Origin: Cenococcum geophilum 1.58
Lineage: Eukaryota; Ascomycota; Dothideomycetes; Gloniales; Gloniaceae
Reading direction: 5' to 3'
DNA: 64,000 nucleotides
NCBI GenBank assembly: GCA_001692895.1
Contig: KV748203.1
Span: 62,001-126,000, forward strand
A program made the position numbers and the translations under genes. Positions 1 to 10,865 of the stretch are shown here, piece after piece (the first letter of the stretch is position 1; every line of letters starts with the position of its first letter). The notes beneath the pieces were generated by a model. It was not told the DNA's origin. It saw nothing but the letters and a program-made list of their open reading frames with translations, and made no database searches.

Positions 1-1078
1 CAGAACACTTTACAGTAGTCCTACCAGTTAACTTAAGACGATCTCAAACGTATTATAGATGTTATATTTTAACACTTTAATTTTTATAATTTAGGTGTAA
101 AATAAGTTAAATATATATGATATTTTAACTTAAAGTAGAAGAATCTAAGCCTGTTTTAGGGGGGGACGTACGCGCAGTAATTAAGGTATATATAACTAGT
201 AGTGGCCCCTAATATTAACACTAAAATCGTGCTAAGACTTACTATTTATAGTGTATATTTGTATTAGATTCCCTTAAAGCTCTAGGAGCCAAACTTTAAA
301 AGAATTAGATAGACTAGATTTGAGTTTAAATCTAGTCCAGTCTAGTCTAATATAATAACTAACTATTACTAGTCGTAGCGGCTGGTGTATAGTTTTAAAA
401 CCATGTTGTAAGGATTTACTTGCGGTTCTGTCGCTTCCTAAATATCCCAGTTATAGCGTATATAGCTAATTATACAGTTAAACGAGAAAGCCGAAGGGTT
501 GAGGCAATAGCTCTTTAGCCCTACCCTAAGTATTATAAAAGGGAATAGATATAATATCGTTCGTTATATATAAGGTATGTGCCAGAATTATAGACTCGAT
601 TATATTAGCGCTTAGGTTATCTAAAACGTGGTATCCTTTAGATTATACAATCCCCTATAATCTATAATCCCTTAGAATCGCCAGGAAATTTTTAGTCTAA
701 TTTATTAGTGCCTAGCTGCCTAGATTACGTATATATTAGTATAGTAATAAAATAACGTAATTCTAGTTTATAATTACTAGATTTGCTAAGACTGAACTAG
801 TATAATATAGGTTTAGGTAGGGCATCCTAAGGGATATTTCTTCTTAGGATGACCCTAAATCAACTATAGTAAAGACTCTTATAGAAGGGGAAATTAAGTA
901 GACCTAATTATGTATATACAGAACACACTAAGGAGGCGACTCCAAGCTACGCTAACACATTGTATATTTTTGTCAATTATTTATCCTAAAGCTAAAGCGA
1001 TTGACCTAACCCATTCTTGAAAAGTTATAGCCACTAAAATATACAAATTTGGCTCTCTCGAACTTCAACTTATAGTAG
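1..1078. other. RIP-decayed AT-rich DNA, no gene recognised
   Basis: This stretch is rich in TA, with stop codons in all frames and few CpA or TpG dinucleotides, as in RIP-mutated fungal repeats. I see no recognisable protein similarity. A short inverted repeat around 820-855 (CATCCTAAG against CTTAGGATG) is the only local structure noted. Confidence 0.6.
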
Positions 1079-1664
1079 TTAATAATACTCCTAGTCATTC
1101 GTCTGCCGATAAACACCTCTCTTATAACCTTTGCAGAGGTCTCTCTTATATAGTAGGTCTTCTTTTAGGGCATAGTATTACTGCTCTATTGGAACGCCTG
1201 ACTACTTCTTAAGCCTATATATGACTCGGTTGATATATAATTCCTTATCCAGTATTAGGGTACCTAGCCGGTTATAGGACTTACACCGTTACAAATCGCA
1301 GTTAATAGATATGTACCTTAAGGCACGCAGGAATAAATCCCGTCTTAAAGTTATTAGTAAGGGTATCTCTTAGTCTGTGAACTAGCTCCGGAGGCTTCTC
1401 GCGCAATCCACTAATAGGATTAACAGCGATGGTTGGAATACCGGTTCTCAGCTTAATAGATACTTTACGTATAGGGCTAGCAGCGCACTTCGGGCTTGAG
1501 CTTCCCAACTAGTTCGTAACGGCACTAAGAGTAGTTCGCTCGGTCAGATCGAACGGATTAGATCCTACAATTTGCGATATACTTTGGGCGGGCGAGATCT
1601 CATCTTCCCGTTCTATTTGCCGCTTTTTAGGACTAACTCTACTAGACGTCGTCACAGGCGGCAT
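1079..1664 (-). pseudogene. Broken gene of unknown function, two putative exons
   Basis: On the minus strand an ATG at 1664-1662 opens a frame with protein-like composition down to 1302, interrupted by a single TAG near codon 53 that fits a mutated Trp codon. A candidate intron at 1316-1280 (GTACAT to GTAAG, only 37 nt, unusually short) joins it in frame to a second segment, 1279-1079, with peptides such as DKELYINRVIYRLKK and KGYKRGVYRQTND. The combined length is 549 nt, a multiple of three. Basic residues are frequent. I do not recognise the family. The second exon has more RIP-type stops than the first. The alternative is two fragments of a transposon ORF. Confidence 0.4.
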
Positions 1665-3259
1665 TAAGCCTGCGCGCTTCCGCTTTAAGGATTGGGGCGG
1701 TATATTAGATAGTAGAGGAGTTAGAGGAAAGTAGTTTTTAAGGGTTGTAGAATTTAACTAGGAGTAGATAAATCTATAAGAGGAGGGAAGAGCTATAGAG
1801 GATAAAGGAATAAGATACGGGTATAGCATTCTATAAGGCACTACTTTATTAACCTTCCCTAGTTAATGTTTTCTTATATTACTACTAGACCCTAATAAAG
1901 ATTTATAGGCTTAAAAATCTAATAGTTAACGCTCTAGCACAAACCAACGCATTTATTAAATTTTAAGCAATGTTAAATTTATAAGTTTATTAAGGTAATT
2001 AAAACGCCATTAAAATTATATAAAATTGTTTAGTGGTTATTATAACTAAGATTTTAGCCTAAAGTTGGCTAGTTTTAGAAAATATCGGTAAATTTAGGTC
2101 AAATTATCTTAGTTGTTAACTTTTGGCTTAGACTAAGACAACTAATAGAATACTAGATTTTAACTTAAAAGTGGTGACTTTTAGTATAGCGTCCTAGAAT
2201 TTTAAAGATTTAAACCTCTTAAGCCCCTAACCTCTATCTTTATAAGCCTTATAAGCCTTATAAGCCCTCTAAACCTAACTTAGTAGTATTTTAACCGGGT
2301 AGGCTATCTATTAAAAGCCAAGAAGCTCCCTTATTAATATTACTTCTTAGTATATTGTCTAATTACCTATATAACGCATCTAAGGGTAAACTGACCAGGA
2401 ATTGGTAATCCTATATGCTTAGGCTAGAAATAAGGATGCATTTATACCGGTAGTTTTATAAGCGCAGCCTACACACCTCTAAGAAGCGGAAAATTTGTGG
2501 CTTTAAGGCTACTTTTATTCCTTGGCGTCGCTAGCTTACTCCTTATATTCTTAGCTGCTAATACTACGGGCTATAGGCCACAACCCCATCACGGCATTAT
2601 CTAATGGTAATGCTTCCACCATCGGGCTAGGAGCGTAAGTATTTTGACCGCTTCTTTCCTATTTAAACTCGCTTCTCACTAAGCGCCTATATTGTGTTCC
2701 GACTTCGACCCCCCCCTCCCTAAGTCACTAAATTTGCTTATATATTTGAAAAACATCAAGCAAGCTGTGCCGTAGTCTGGACTAGCTAGGCCTAAGAGGC
2801 CAAACCTTTAGCACCTTTCTGGAAATTTCAGGCTTGCGAAATTCTCGACTTTTACGTGCTATAAGTCTTGTGGCTAGCTAGACTCTATTAGGACCATTAA
2901 ATGGTCTTCTAGGGGTATGCGTATAGTATATTACTACTTAAGCTAAGAGAAATATAGAGTACTCGAATTTCCTCTATCCTTTTCTTTAATTCCTATAGTC
3001 TAGTCTTACCAACTAAATACACTCTTTTAATATTTCGTCCCTCGTCTTTAAGACACCGTCCCTATTACTTATTCTAAGAGTTGGCACTCCTTTCTTATTG
3101 TCTATTTTTCTCTTATTAATTCTGTTAAGCGTGCTATAACTAATTATACGTTAATTGACTCTTTTGAAGGGGATAATTTCTTTAATAATTTCTATTTCTA
3201 GACTGTAAGTAGATCTCGTGGGCTAGGAGTGGCGAATATAATTAGTTCTTCCCAAACCG
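1665..3259. other. RIP-decayed DNA, no gene recognised
   Basis: AT-rich, TA-saturated sequence. Short runs near 2450-2720 keep higher GC and may be remnants of a coding sequence, but I cannot assign them. Anything upstream of the GH16 relic that might once have encoded its signal peptide is not recognisable. Confidence 0.5.
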
Positions 3260-3940
3260 GACATTATTCACGCTAACACTACTACGCAGGACCCTAATCC
3301 TACTATTGGATTTATTGACTATAAAGATAATGTAACAACACACAATCTTGGGCTAACCTCAGTGTCTGGGGGTGCGGCGTTCATAAGGGTGGATGATATA
3401 AATATATATACTCCTCCACCTAATTCCAATGAGTGCGAGAATCTCGAGCAAGGATGCCTATACTAAGGATCTTTTCATTGCGGATATCGCTCACATGCCC
3501 GGTTCTATCTGTGGTGGAGTTTCGGTCCGGGTTGGCCAAACAGCGGAGGGATCGATATTATCAAGGGCGTAGACTTAAATAAAAAAGAACAAAGTTCTTT
3601 GCACTCGGGCGATAACTGCAAAGCTACTCCCATCCTTCGGCGAGGAACTGCGAACGGAAATAACCGCACTGTCAGCACCTCCAGCTCTGGGTGTGCAGTA
3701 GATGATATCTCTACTGCAAGCTATGGAGATGGATTCAATGCTGTGAACGGAGGCGTGTGTGCTACGGAATGGACCAGAACCTCCTTTAAGGTGTGGTTCT
3801 TCCCTCGCGCAGCCATTCCTCTTAGCATTACAATAGGAGCACCAGACGTGAGCACGTTCGGTGTGCCAGTTGCGTACTTCACTGGATGTGACTTCGATAA
3901 CACTTTGCGAACCACCAAATTGTTTTCGATACCACCTTCT
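3260..3940 (+). pseudogene. GH16 endo-beta-glucanase relic, catalytic Glu residues lost
   Basis: Three reading frames together give the hallmark blocks of fungal secreted GH16 laminarinase or mixed-linkage glucanases. These are a GFIDYKDN...LGLTSVSGG block (about 3308-3390), RISSKDAYTKDLFIADIAHMPGS (3438-3506), FGPGWPNSG then IDII (3521-3562), and NGGVCATEWT...KVWFFPR (about 3748-3810). A frame change at about 3431 is compensated by a short deletion near 3512-3520 that also removes the conserved TWPAF segment. A third shift near 3901 puts a NHQIVFDTTF block out of frame, and the domain then stops abruptly. The ExDxxE catalytic motif reads GGIDIIKG (3545-3568), so the nucleophile Glu is Gly and the acid/base Glu is Lys. 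An active enzyme is not possible. No signal peptide is visible. Confidence 0.8.
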
Positions 3941-4580
3941 AGGCCGGCCAATGTGATTATCAGGCAACAACCTGTCCAAGCGCCGGCGACGGATGGGCGG
4001 GCTGTGTTGTTGACGTTGGAAGCAACCCAGACTGGTTCACGATGCTTACTGGAGATCAACTCCGTTGAGATCTACCAGCAGAAAGCCGCTCCTTCAACCA
4101 CTTCCAACAGTGTGTCGAGCACAACCAGCTCAGCCTCAAGCACTTTGAGCAGCATTTCAGTCACATCCAGCTCAGTCTCAAGCTCTTCGAGCAGTGCGTC
4201 AAGCTTCTCAGCAGTATCGTCAAACCTCTCTTCGGTTTCATCGACTTTCTCTACATCATCGTCGATCTATAGCACACCAACATCGTCATCAGCCTCAGCG
4301 ACACTAAGCTCGTCAATTTCGTCCAGCTCGGCAGTCTCATCAAGCTCTTCGGTTGCCACAACTTCCCCTATCTACTCAAGCTCCTCATCTTCAACCACCT
4401 CGAGTCCTTCATCTTCTTCAACCTCACTAGCTTCATCGACATCAACCAGCTGCACAACAAGCCTTTCCTCAAACTCCAGTAGTCTATCCAACCTTGTCGA
4501 CTCCGAAGAGTTCCATCTCGAGCCTTTCGACATCATCTGCTTGTTCAAGCCCCTCTGCTTCAACAAGCTGCATATATGGC
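3941..4580 (+). pseudogene. Ser/Thr-rich segment joined to the GH16 relic
   Basis: The frame open from about 3599 to 4633 continues past the GH16 breakpoint into about 50 residues of a beta-rich-looking segment (PANVIIRQQPVQAP...CLLEINSVEIYQQ) that I do not recognise, then about 140 residues dominated by Ser and Thr (about 4090-4490). Such tails are typical O-glycosylated linkers or stalks of fungal secreted or wall proteins. Near 4490 the Ser-rich coding moves to another frame, so the end is also frameshifted. The base composition is normal, unlike the RIP-decayed flanks. It may be the C-terminal half of a different secreted-protein gene fused by deletion. Confidence 0.45.
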
Positions 4581-6345
4581 CAGTGTGTCCAACAGTCAGC
4601 TTAGCTGCGAGCTTGAGAAAAATAGCTGACTGACTGCGTCAATTGGATCGCTCGCTGTCCGCTCGCTGTTGGACAACGTAAGCTGACTGTCAAGCTGTCA
4701 GCTAGCTGTCCCAATTAGGAAATTTGTATAGACTTTATAGTGTTTTATTTCGGATTTTTGGCAGCGCCTCCCTATATACAAATATTAACATTGCCCGATT
4801 AAAATTTAGCCCTAATTTACCTAATATGGTATCTAAATATAGCCAAATTCGTCCCGCACTATAAAGACTTAAAAGGTAGGTAGAATGGTCGGTAGTAAGG
4901 ACTCCAGAGGCTCTATTTCTATATTAGATTTAGTTAAATATAAAGCTCTATTAAGTCTACCTTACTAAGCTAGCTTTTCTGCCTCTATAGTTAGCTTATA
5001 GCTAATAAGGTTAATATTTAAGCTTATTAACTAGGGTGTAGTTAAAGCTCTATTAGAGTTAATATAGTTAATTAAACTACTTAATAAAAGGCCTTTAGTT
5101 AACTACCACTTCTAATATTAATCTGCTTTAATTGTATTGGCTAAGGGTCTATTATACTTATTAGTAATATTCCATTTATAGATATCTAGATATCGCAGGT
5201 AAGATTAAATTTACTAAGCGTAGTAAGGAGGAGGTCTTTAATATTAATACGTCGCTATTTAAATACGGTTTTAATCCAATTGCTTAGTAATATAGGCGTC
5301 TTTATAAAACAGTCTTAGATCTAAGGACGGTTAAATATTAGTAGAGCGCGCGTAGAAGGACTTATAGCTTAATAAAAGGTAATATCTTATAGAATTATCT
5401 AATTAATATAGGCTTAAATATAGCTAACTACCTAGAACAGCTAGTATTTATAACTATTAACGGAAGTAGAAGTAGAAGCTTCTACGGCTAGTAGTCCTAT
5501 TTTACTACTATAACTTTTAGGGTTAATAGTAAGGTTGTACTTTAATTTTAAATAGCCGTTAATATAATTATTGCCGTTAATTATAAGTAAAGTACCTAGT
5601 CTTTAAGCTAGATAGCAGAGCTTATATAGCTAGAGCCTCTTTTTACTTAAAGGACCATTCTAAAAAAGATCTACTCTTTACTTCTATATTAGTAATATAG
5701 GAGCTTTACTTAATAGTAACTGCTTATTAGTAACTTAATATCTATATTTACTAGTAATTTTACTATATATTATTAGGTAGAGATTTCTCTAATTAATAGG
5801 AAAGATATAGCTATAGTTCTAGTTAGCTAGAGGAGGCTCTTGCGATATAGAATTATCTTAATCGCCTAATTTAGTATTATTATTAATTAGAAAAGGGGAG
5901 AAAGCAGTTAATCTATAAACACTACGTGGTACTGGAGTTAAGTAACGCGTAGATTGTGGATTTAATAAAGAAGTAGAGGAAGAAGCAGAGGAAGAAGCTC
6001 TACTGCCTGGTTGACGCGTGAAATATAATATACGTTGTATTTTGTATACGTGGTATAGGGGAACGGCGCAGTAGAGATATTAGGGAAAATGCTTTATTTG
6101 CTATGGCTAAGCGAGAGATTCCCATGGGTTTCTCATTGCCTGGCGTTAGTCGAAGATTTAAATATCCTTAACTTCTACCAAAAGCTTTAACTTACTACTA
6201 AATCTTACCACCAAGGCAGCGAGCTGTCAGCTAGCTGCAGTCTTATAGCTGACTGACTGTTATAACTCTATAGGCTCGCTGACTGCTTACGTTATCAGTC
6301 TCTTGGCAGCGACGCTGGCAGCGACGCTAACTCTTGGACATACTG
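4581..6345. mobile_element. Possible non-autonomous hAT-like element
   Basis: The outer ends form an imperfect inverted repeat: CAGTGTGTCCAACAGTCAGC at 4581-4600 against CAGTATGTCCAAGAGTTAGC on the complement of 6326-6345, 17 of 20 identical. Inside both ends lie clusters of short AGCTGAC, GTCAGC and TCGCTG motifs (about 4600-4710 and 6215-6330). Clustered subterminal repeats and a CAGNG-like terminus are known features of hAT elements. The interior is RIP-decayed and shows no transposase. The flanking 8-mers do not match, so there is no TSD support. Other terminal-repeat families remain possible. Confidence 0.4.
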
Positions 6346-6489
6346 CCTCTAGCTTAAATATTGCTTTACTAACTATAGGCTTTCATTAGCTCGCGATTAG
6401 GGCTCAGGCCCTAGCTATAAAGGCTATAGGAGCGACCCTTTATAACGTGTCCCGCCCCCACGTCACTATACGGCTAAAAAGACAGAGAG

Positions 6490-8045
6490 TGCTTGCGAAC
6501 TTGTCGTAAGCGTGGCGGGATCCAATATATGTACTCTTACACCCTTAAGTATATTAAACGCATTACTAAAATTAAGCGCTAAGTACTATAATATCTCTTT
6601 AAAAAGGCCCGCAGTCGTAGCTAGAACCCTTCCTCTTATCCTTTTATTCTTAACGGCTATATTATTAATACTCCTTATACTAGATTAAAGGTTAAAATTA
6701 CCCGCGAGTTTAAATAGCAAATTCTTAAGAAAGTTACTACCGATTAATTTAGTAGAGAGAAGTCCCGCGCCTATATTATTGCTAAGTACGGCTACTCTAC
6801 TTAGACTATCCGGCGGGTTCTTTAACGCTATAGATATTAAAAGATAAAGCCTATAAGAAAGCCTTGCCTCTTATAAGAGATAAAGGAAGCTCGTTGTAAG
6901 AGGCCAGCCTAACTAGAACGTATAATTATCTAATTAACAATATTACAAATAAGTAGAAGGTAAGTCGAAGGTAAGATAAAGGTAGAATAAGTTTTATATA
7001 TTAAAGGACAAATGCTTCTAACCACTTCTATTTAGAGACTAATCGCTAGTTCTTCTCTAGAGGTAAACCAGCTTCCTATATATTCCTTCTAAGACGCTAG
7101 TAAAACCTTTTGCCCCTAATCTGTCTAACTATGTCTTCTAAGATATAGATAGGATATAGATAAAACCTCCTACCGTCTTATCAGATATATACCTTCTAGG
7201 GGATTCCGTTACACTTATCTATAGTTTACCTTGCAATATAAGTATTAGACGATTAATAATTAGAAGGCTATTATCTAAAGTAATAAAACTGGTATTATTT
7301 TAGGCTATAAAAGAAGTAGATATAAGCTCTAGTATTTAGCTAAAGAGAAAGTAAATAAGAAGGTAATTTAATCTTAATTTCCTAAAGCTACTAAGTTTAT
7401 ATTTTAGGGCGTGTTATATAATTAGAAGGCTCCCTACTATATATAGAGGCCTAAGACTATATAAGAGAAGAAGATCTTTAAAGATTAAGCTTTAAAGGAT
7501 TAATAAAGCGATTAAGCCAGAGCTTTATATATCTTAGCAACTTACTACTAGTATATAATAACTTAGGCTTTATAATAAGCTAGGTAGAAAGCCTTAATTC
7601 TATATAACTAAGGAGAATAGCGCCTTTTAAAAAAATAGGAAGAAAGGGGATATTAATTAATATCGCTACCTTACTACTATCCTCCTTCCTATTCTTATTC
7701 CTTTTAGTATTAAGTACTAGATTAATTACCTAGATACTATTATTTAAGAGGATAAAGCTCTATCTTATATATTGTATTACTAGTAGATCTACTTTAATAT
7801 AGTAGGCCTTTAGCGCCTTCTTTAGCCTAGTAATTTACCTAATTTAAATATAATTAAACTAGCTTAGGCCTATCTTAAATAAGTTACTATATAAAAGGGA
7901 GCGCTAAAAACTAGAGTAGAAGCTAAGCGAGTATAGCAAAAGGCTTAGGAGGAGCTTAAGTAGTAGCGAATTTAAGCTTAAATTAAACGAATTCTATATT
8001 ATATTAAAGAGGTTATTTACTATTAAGGAGGCAATAACTATTATA
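6490..8045 (+). pseudogene. Tc1/mariner transposase, RIP-decayed
   Basis: Reading through TAA/TAG stops at former Gln and Trp codons gives the layout of fungal Tc1-like transposases. It starts with a helix-turn-helix region ending in TIRRVL*RYRY*KIKPIRKP (about 6795-6860). A WKAIIWSDET-like DDE block follows (about 7270-7310), then a block resembling FMFWG and a HIWRPET-like block (about 7390-7460). Later come KNRKKGGIDWYRY and ILIPF blocks (about 7620-7710), then a C-terminal part with A..RIPYIIKEVI and GGNNY (about 7950-8045). The protein would cut and paste its element. No terminal repeats could be paired with confidence. The decay is of RIP type with many in-frame stops, so it is dead. 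Confidence 0.75.
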
Positions 8046-8935
8046 AAGGCACTGCTAACTATTAACATAATTAGAAGGCGCTTAAATGCATAGATTAATT
8101 AGCGCTAGGTTATTACTTATATATAATAGTAGGTACTTTTAGGCCTTAATTAAGTTAATTAAATAGAGCCTCTATTAAATAAGCCTAAGCTACTAGAGCT
8201 TCTAGAGCGTATAAAAATAGGACCTTAGCTACTGTATAACCTTATAGATCTAGAGCCTCTATATAGCGACTATAATCTAAAGTAGTATTGCCAACATTGA
8301 GCTAAATAGGCTCTCCTCTAGCTGCCTACTTAATTAAAACCTCCCTTTAATAAGCCTCCCCTTAAGCCTCTACTACCTATTAAACCTCCTCCTCCTTAGC
8401 TGCTTAAGCTTTAGAACCGACTAAATATAAAGGGCAGAAATATAAAGAAGGTAATATTTAAAGTTAGCTTTATAGAGCGGTAGTAGTAAGAATAACGGGC
8501 TCTAAATAGGTAGGAGGATTAATACTAAGCAGCAGATATTAGGTAGCGTACGGTTAATTAAACTATAAGGAAGTAGGTAAGGAAGAAGGACCCTACTACT
8601 ACCTCTAGGGAGGCCGTAGGTAATAGCATAGCCTCCCCTAGCAGCTTAATTAACATAGACGTTAGAGGAAGGTCCTTAGAGCCGCCTGTAGATCGTCCTT
8701 TAGAGCCTCTAAAACACTAAGCGTTTATATAAACAATTAATAAGAAAATAGGAAGAAGGCAGTAATAAGAGGTTACTGCTTAACTAGAGGACTTTATAGA
8801 GTCGGTAGAGGAGCCAGTATAGGGCAGGAACCTACGGTCGCGCAGAGCCCGCAACCTCAAAAACATATAGCTTATTAATGAATCAATTAATCGCCTATAT
8901 ATTGTCTTTTATTTGAAGCTTTAAGAGCGAATTTA
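8046..8935. other. RIP-decayed coding-like DNA, unassigned
   Basis: The plus strand contains Pro- and Leu-rich decayed coding, with a patch around 8600-8870 that reads through a few stops as a charged protein (segments such as REAVGNSIASPSSL and LEDFIESVEEPV). I cannot assign it. It directly follows the Tc1-like relic and could be a neighbouring element. Composition changes sharply to normal at about 8935. Confidence 0.35.
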
Positions 8936-9205
8936 ATGCGTCTAACGTTGAAATTCATATTCTGCCGGTGGGCGGTGAGCCAAACTTCCTAATTAGGAAG
9001 GTGCAAGAACTTTTGTTAGGGACCTCCGTACTTATGTCTTGTATGCAATCCGTCTCAACGTTCACACATCATCTTCATCTACAGCGAACCCCATCTCGTT
9101 CGTTACCAACCATAAGCCATGGTACGCCACATCAGCACCCCCAACGTCTTCCAGCGCAATTAACTGTAAGGAAAAGCAAAGCACCTCACGCTACTTCATT
9201 CTAAA
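8936..9205. other. Normal-composition DNA left of the solo LTR
   Basis: A 78-codon ORF (8968-9204) ends at the LTR boundary, but its Ser/His/Pro-rich composition does not resemble a protein I recognise. The segment is probably unique host DNA now cut from its continuation at 9455 by the LTR. No gene is claimed. Confidence 0.35.
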
Positions 9206-9449
9206 TGTTGGCCACTGAGGTAGCTTACCTGCAGAGGTGAGACGGGTGCTGTTCCACCATAGAATTAGGCTGTATTACCCTAGTCTCGACCTGTATCATC
9301 ACTCTCTAGGGACCCCTGTAAGGGGTCAATTCCTTATGTATATTAGGGCTCTTAGAGCCACCTTGAATCAAGCAGATCAATCGTTCAATTCTGTGTCTCT
9401 ATATCAATCAGCTAGCTATATGTCATTCGTGATACCTGTCTGGCTGAAA
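9206..9449 (+). mobile_element. Solo Copia LTR with 5-bp TSD CTAAA
   Basis: This 244-bp segment matches the LTRs of the Copia element at 17333-22827 from TGTTGGCCAC to GGCTGAAA. It is flanked by CTAAA at 9201-9205 and 9450-9454, the expected 5-bp integrase duplication. No internal sequence is present, so it is the usual product of LTR-LTR recombination. It differs from the other LTRs more than they differ from each other, which suggests an older or different subfamily. Confidence 0.92.
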
Positions 9450-9454
9450 CTAAA

Positions 9455-10030
9455 ATCCCACCATATGCCGGCATCCAAAGCACGTCATCTTCCTGTTCAA
9501 TATAGCTAACCGTAGAGACCAGTTTCGAAGGGAAGCAAGGCAGCCGTCCATCGTCGCATTTCGAACGTCAGTGTTTAAAAATAGAAGTGAGAAGCAGATA
9601 TCGTCTTGATCGTGGAATTGTGATTCGTCACGCCTCCGGGTAGACACAGAATCGGCCTTGCGTTTGAGCCTCGTTAGAGACTCCGCACTGTTGCGGTCGT
9701 GCCTCTAATGTTAAAGCCCGTACCAAGCGTTTGATACGATGAACTTGAACGATCACTAAAAGAAGGAGAAATGGCAACATTAGACGACAACCTTAGATCT
9801 AAGCAAAGAGTCAAAGCTTGAGGTTCATGTTTCCTATCTTCGGATCAATGTTTAATGTCTCTAAAAACGTTTCCAGGATATTTGTTGGATGCGACCAATT
9901 TAGGGGACTTTAGTAATAGAAACTTGGGCATATGTTATTACATAAACGCCTCGCCCGACCTTGCCTTTAACTTAATCATCTTTATAAATATCTGTCGAAC
10001 ATCGGATGTCCTTACTACCGTCTTACTACC
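9455..10030. other. Intergenic DNA with a segment related to 15.25-15.42 kb
   Basis: About 9570-9745 shares blocks with about 15255-15410 in the same order: AAAATAGAA, TCGTCTTGAT, GCCTTGCGT(T/C)TGAG, GTTAGA, and AGCCCGT(A/G)CC(A/C)AGCGTT(T/C)GATACGA. This implies an old duplication of the region upstream of the small ORF at 15431. ORFs here lack convincing starts or similarity, so I call no gene. Confidence 0.5.
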
Positions 10031-10117
10031 GTCTCGGTCACCGACCCGGTCGACGACCCGGTCTACGACTCGGTCTACGACTCGGTCTACGACTCTGTCT
10101 ACGGTTCGGTCTACGTT
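10031..10117 (+). repeat. 12-bp minisatellite (CGGTCTACGACT-type)
   Basis: About seven imperfect copies of a 12-bp unit such as CGGTCTACGACT. In one frame they read as a repeated Thr-Arg-Ser-Thr peptide, in an ORF at 9855-10211 that has no other support. Because the unit is a multiple of three the frame stays open automatically, so coding is not implied. Confidence 0.8.
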
Positions 10118-10865
10118 CGTTTACCGAAGTCGTCAATTGCCTATCGTTCTTTATGTATTTAGAGAGGTTGTAGAACTAGATTTCAATAGACAGAGGGTTT
10201 CTCATACTTGATCATCCGTTCAACAATATCAAAGCTACCAGTGGTTCAAACGCTAATGCAAAGTGGCGAAAACTACATTAGTGTCTATAATATCACACCC
10301 CTAAAACTAAGCAACATTAATCTTGGAAAACGGCGAAGGGTGGCTTTTGGTCCTCAGGAAGCAATTTCATTCGCCTACCTATTTTACTCTTTTAAAAGGC
10401 GAGCCAGTATTTATAAAACAGCAGACTTCTGGAATGTAGGCATAATAGCCTCCTATGTCAAAATCCATGAAAGGGCAGTAGTAAACTTGTGTGTAGGCGA
10501 CTGAGCCTAGTACTTGGTTCGGGTCGGAGCCGTTACTCGGCAGTCAGTGAATATGGGGGGCAAGTAACGATATTAAAGATATTGGAAAGACAGGGAAATA
10601 GTAAAGACGTTAAGATAGCAAGTCAAGCCCACCATCTTCTTTACCACTAAAAAAGAACCCAGCGTGCAACGCATCGTACTAACCTCTAGCTCGCCTCCGT
10701 AATAAATGTAAATCCCACCACCCCCTCAACTCTCTACATACAATTCTTCCTAGTAAAACTCTCACTTACTCCGAATCCACCAGTTCAAATACGAGCTCAT
10801 AACCACCTGTATCGGCTCCGATTTCTATGCTAACAAAGTAGCATGGCGCTTTGCTATATTCTACC
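10118..10865. other. Intergenic DNA, 3' side of the ankyrin-like gene
   Basis: Normal composition with no supported gene. An ORF at 10208-10504 begins with TTG rather than ATG and resembles nothing I know. The part next to 10866 probably contains the 3' untranslated region of the minus-strand gene. Confidence 0.4.

Noticed and set aside
4560..4620. A YGQC peptide after the Ser-rich segment, suggesting the start of a CBM1 cellulose-binding module
   Set aside because: It lies in another frame, lacks the other conserved CBM1 Cys and aromatic residues, and begins where a candidate transposon end starts, so chance is likely.
9855..10504. Two ORFs of 118 and 98 codons
   Set aside because: The first is largely minisatellite and the second has only a TTG start. 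Neither shows domains or splice support.
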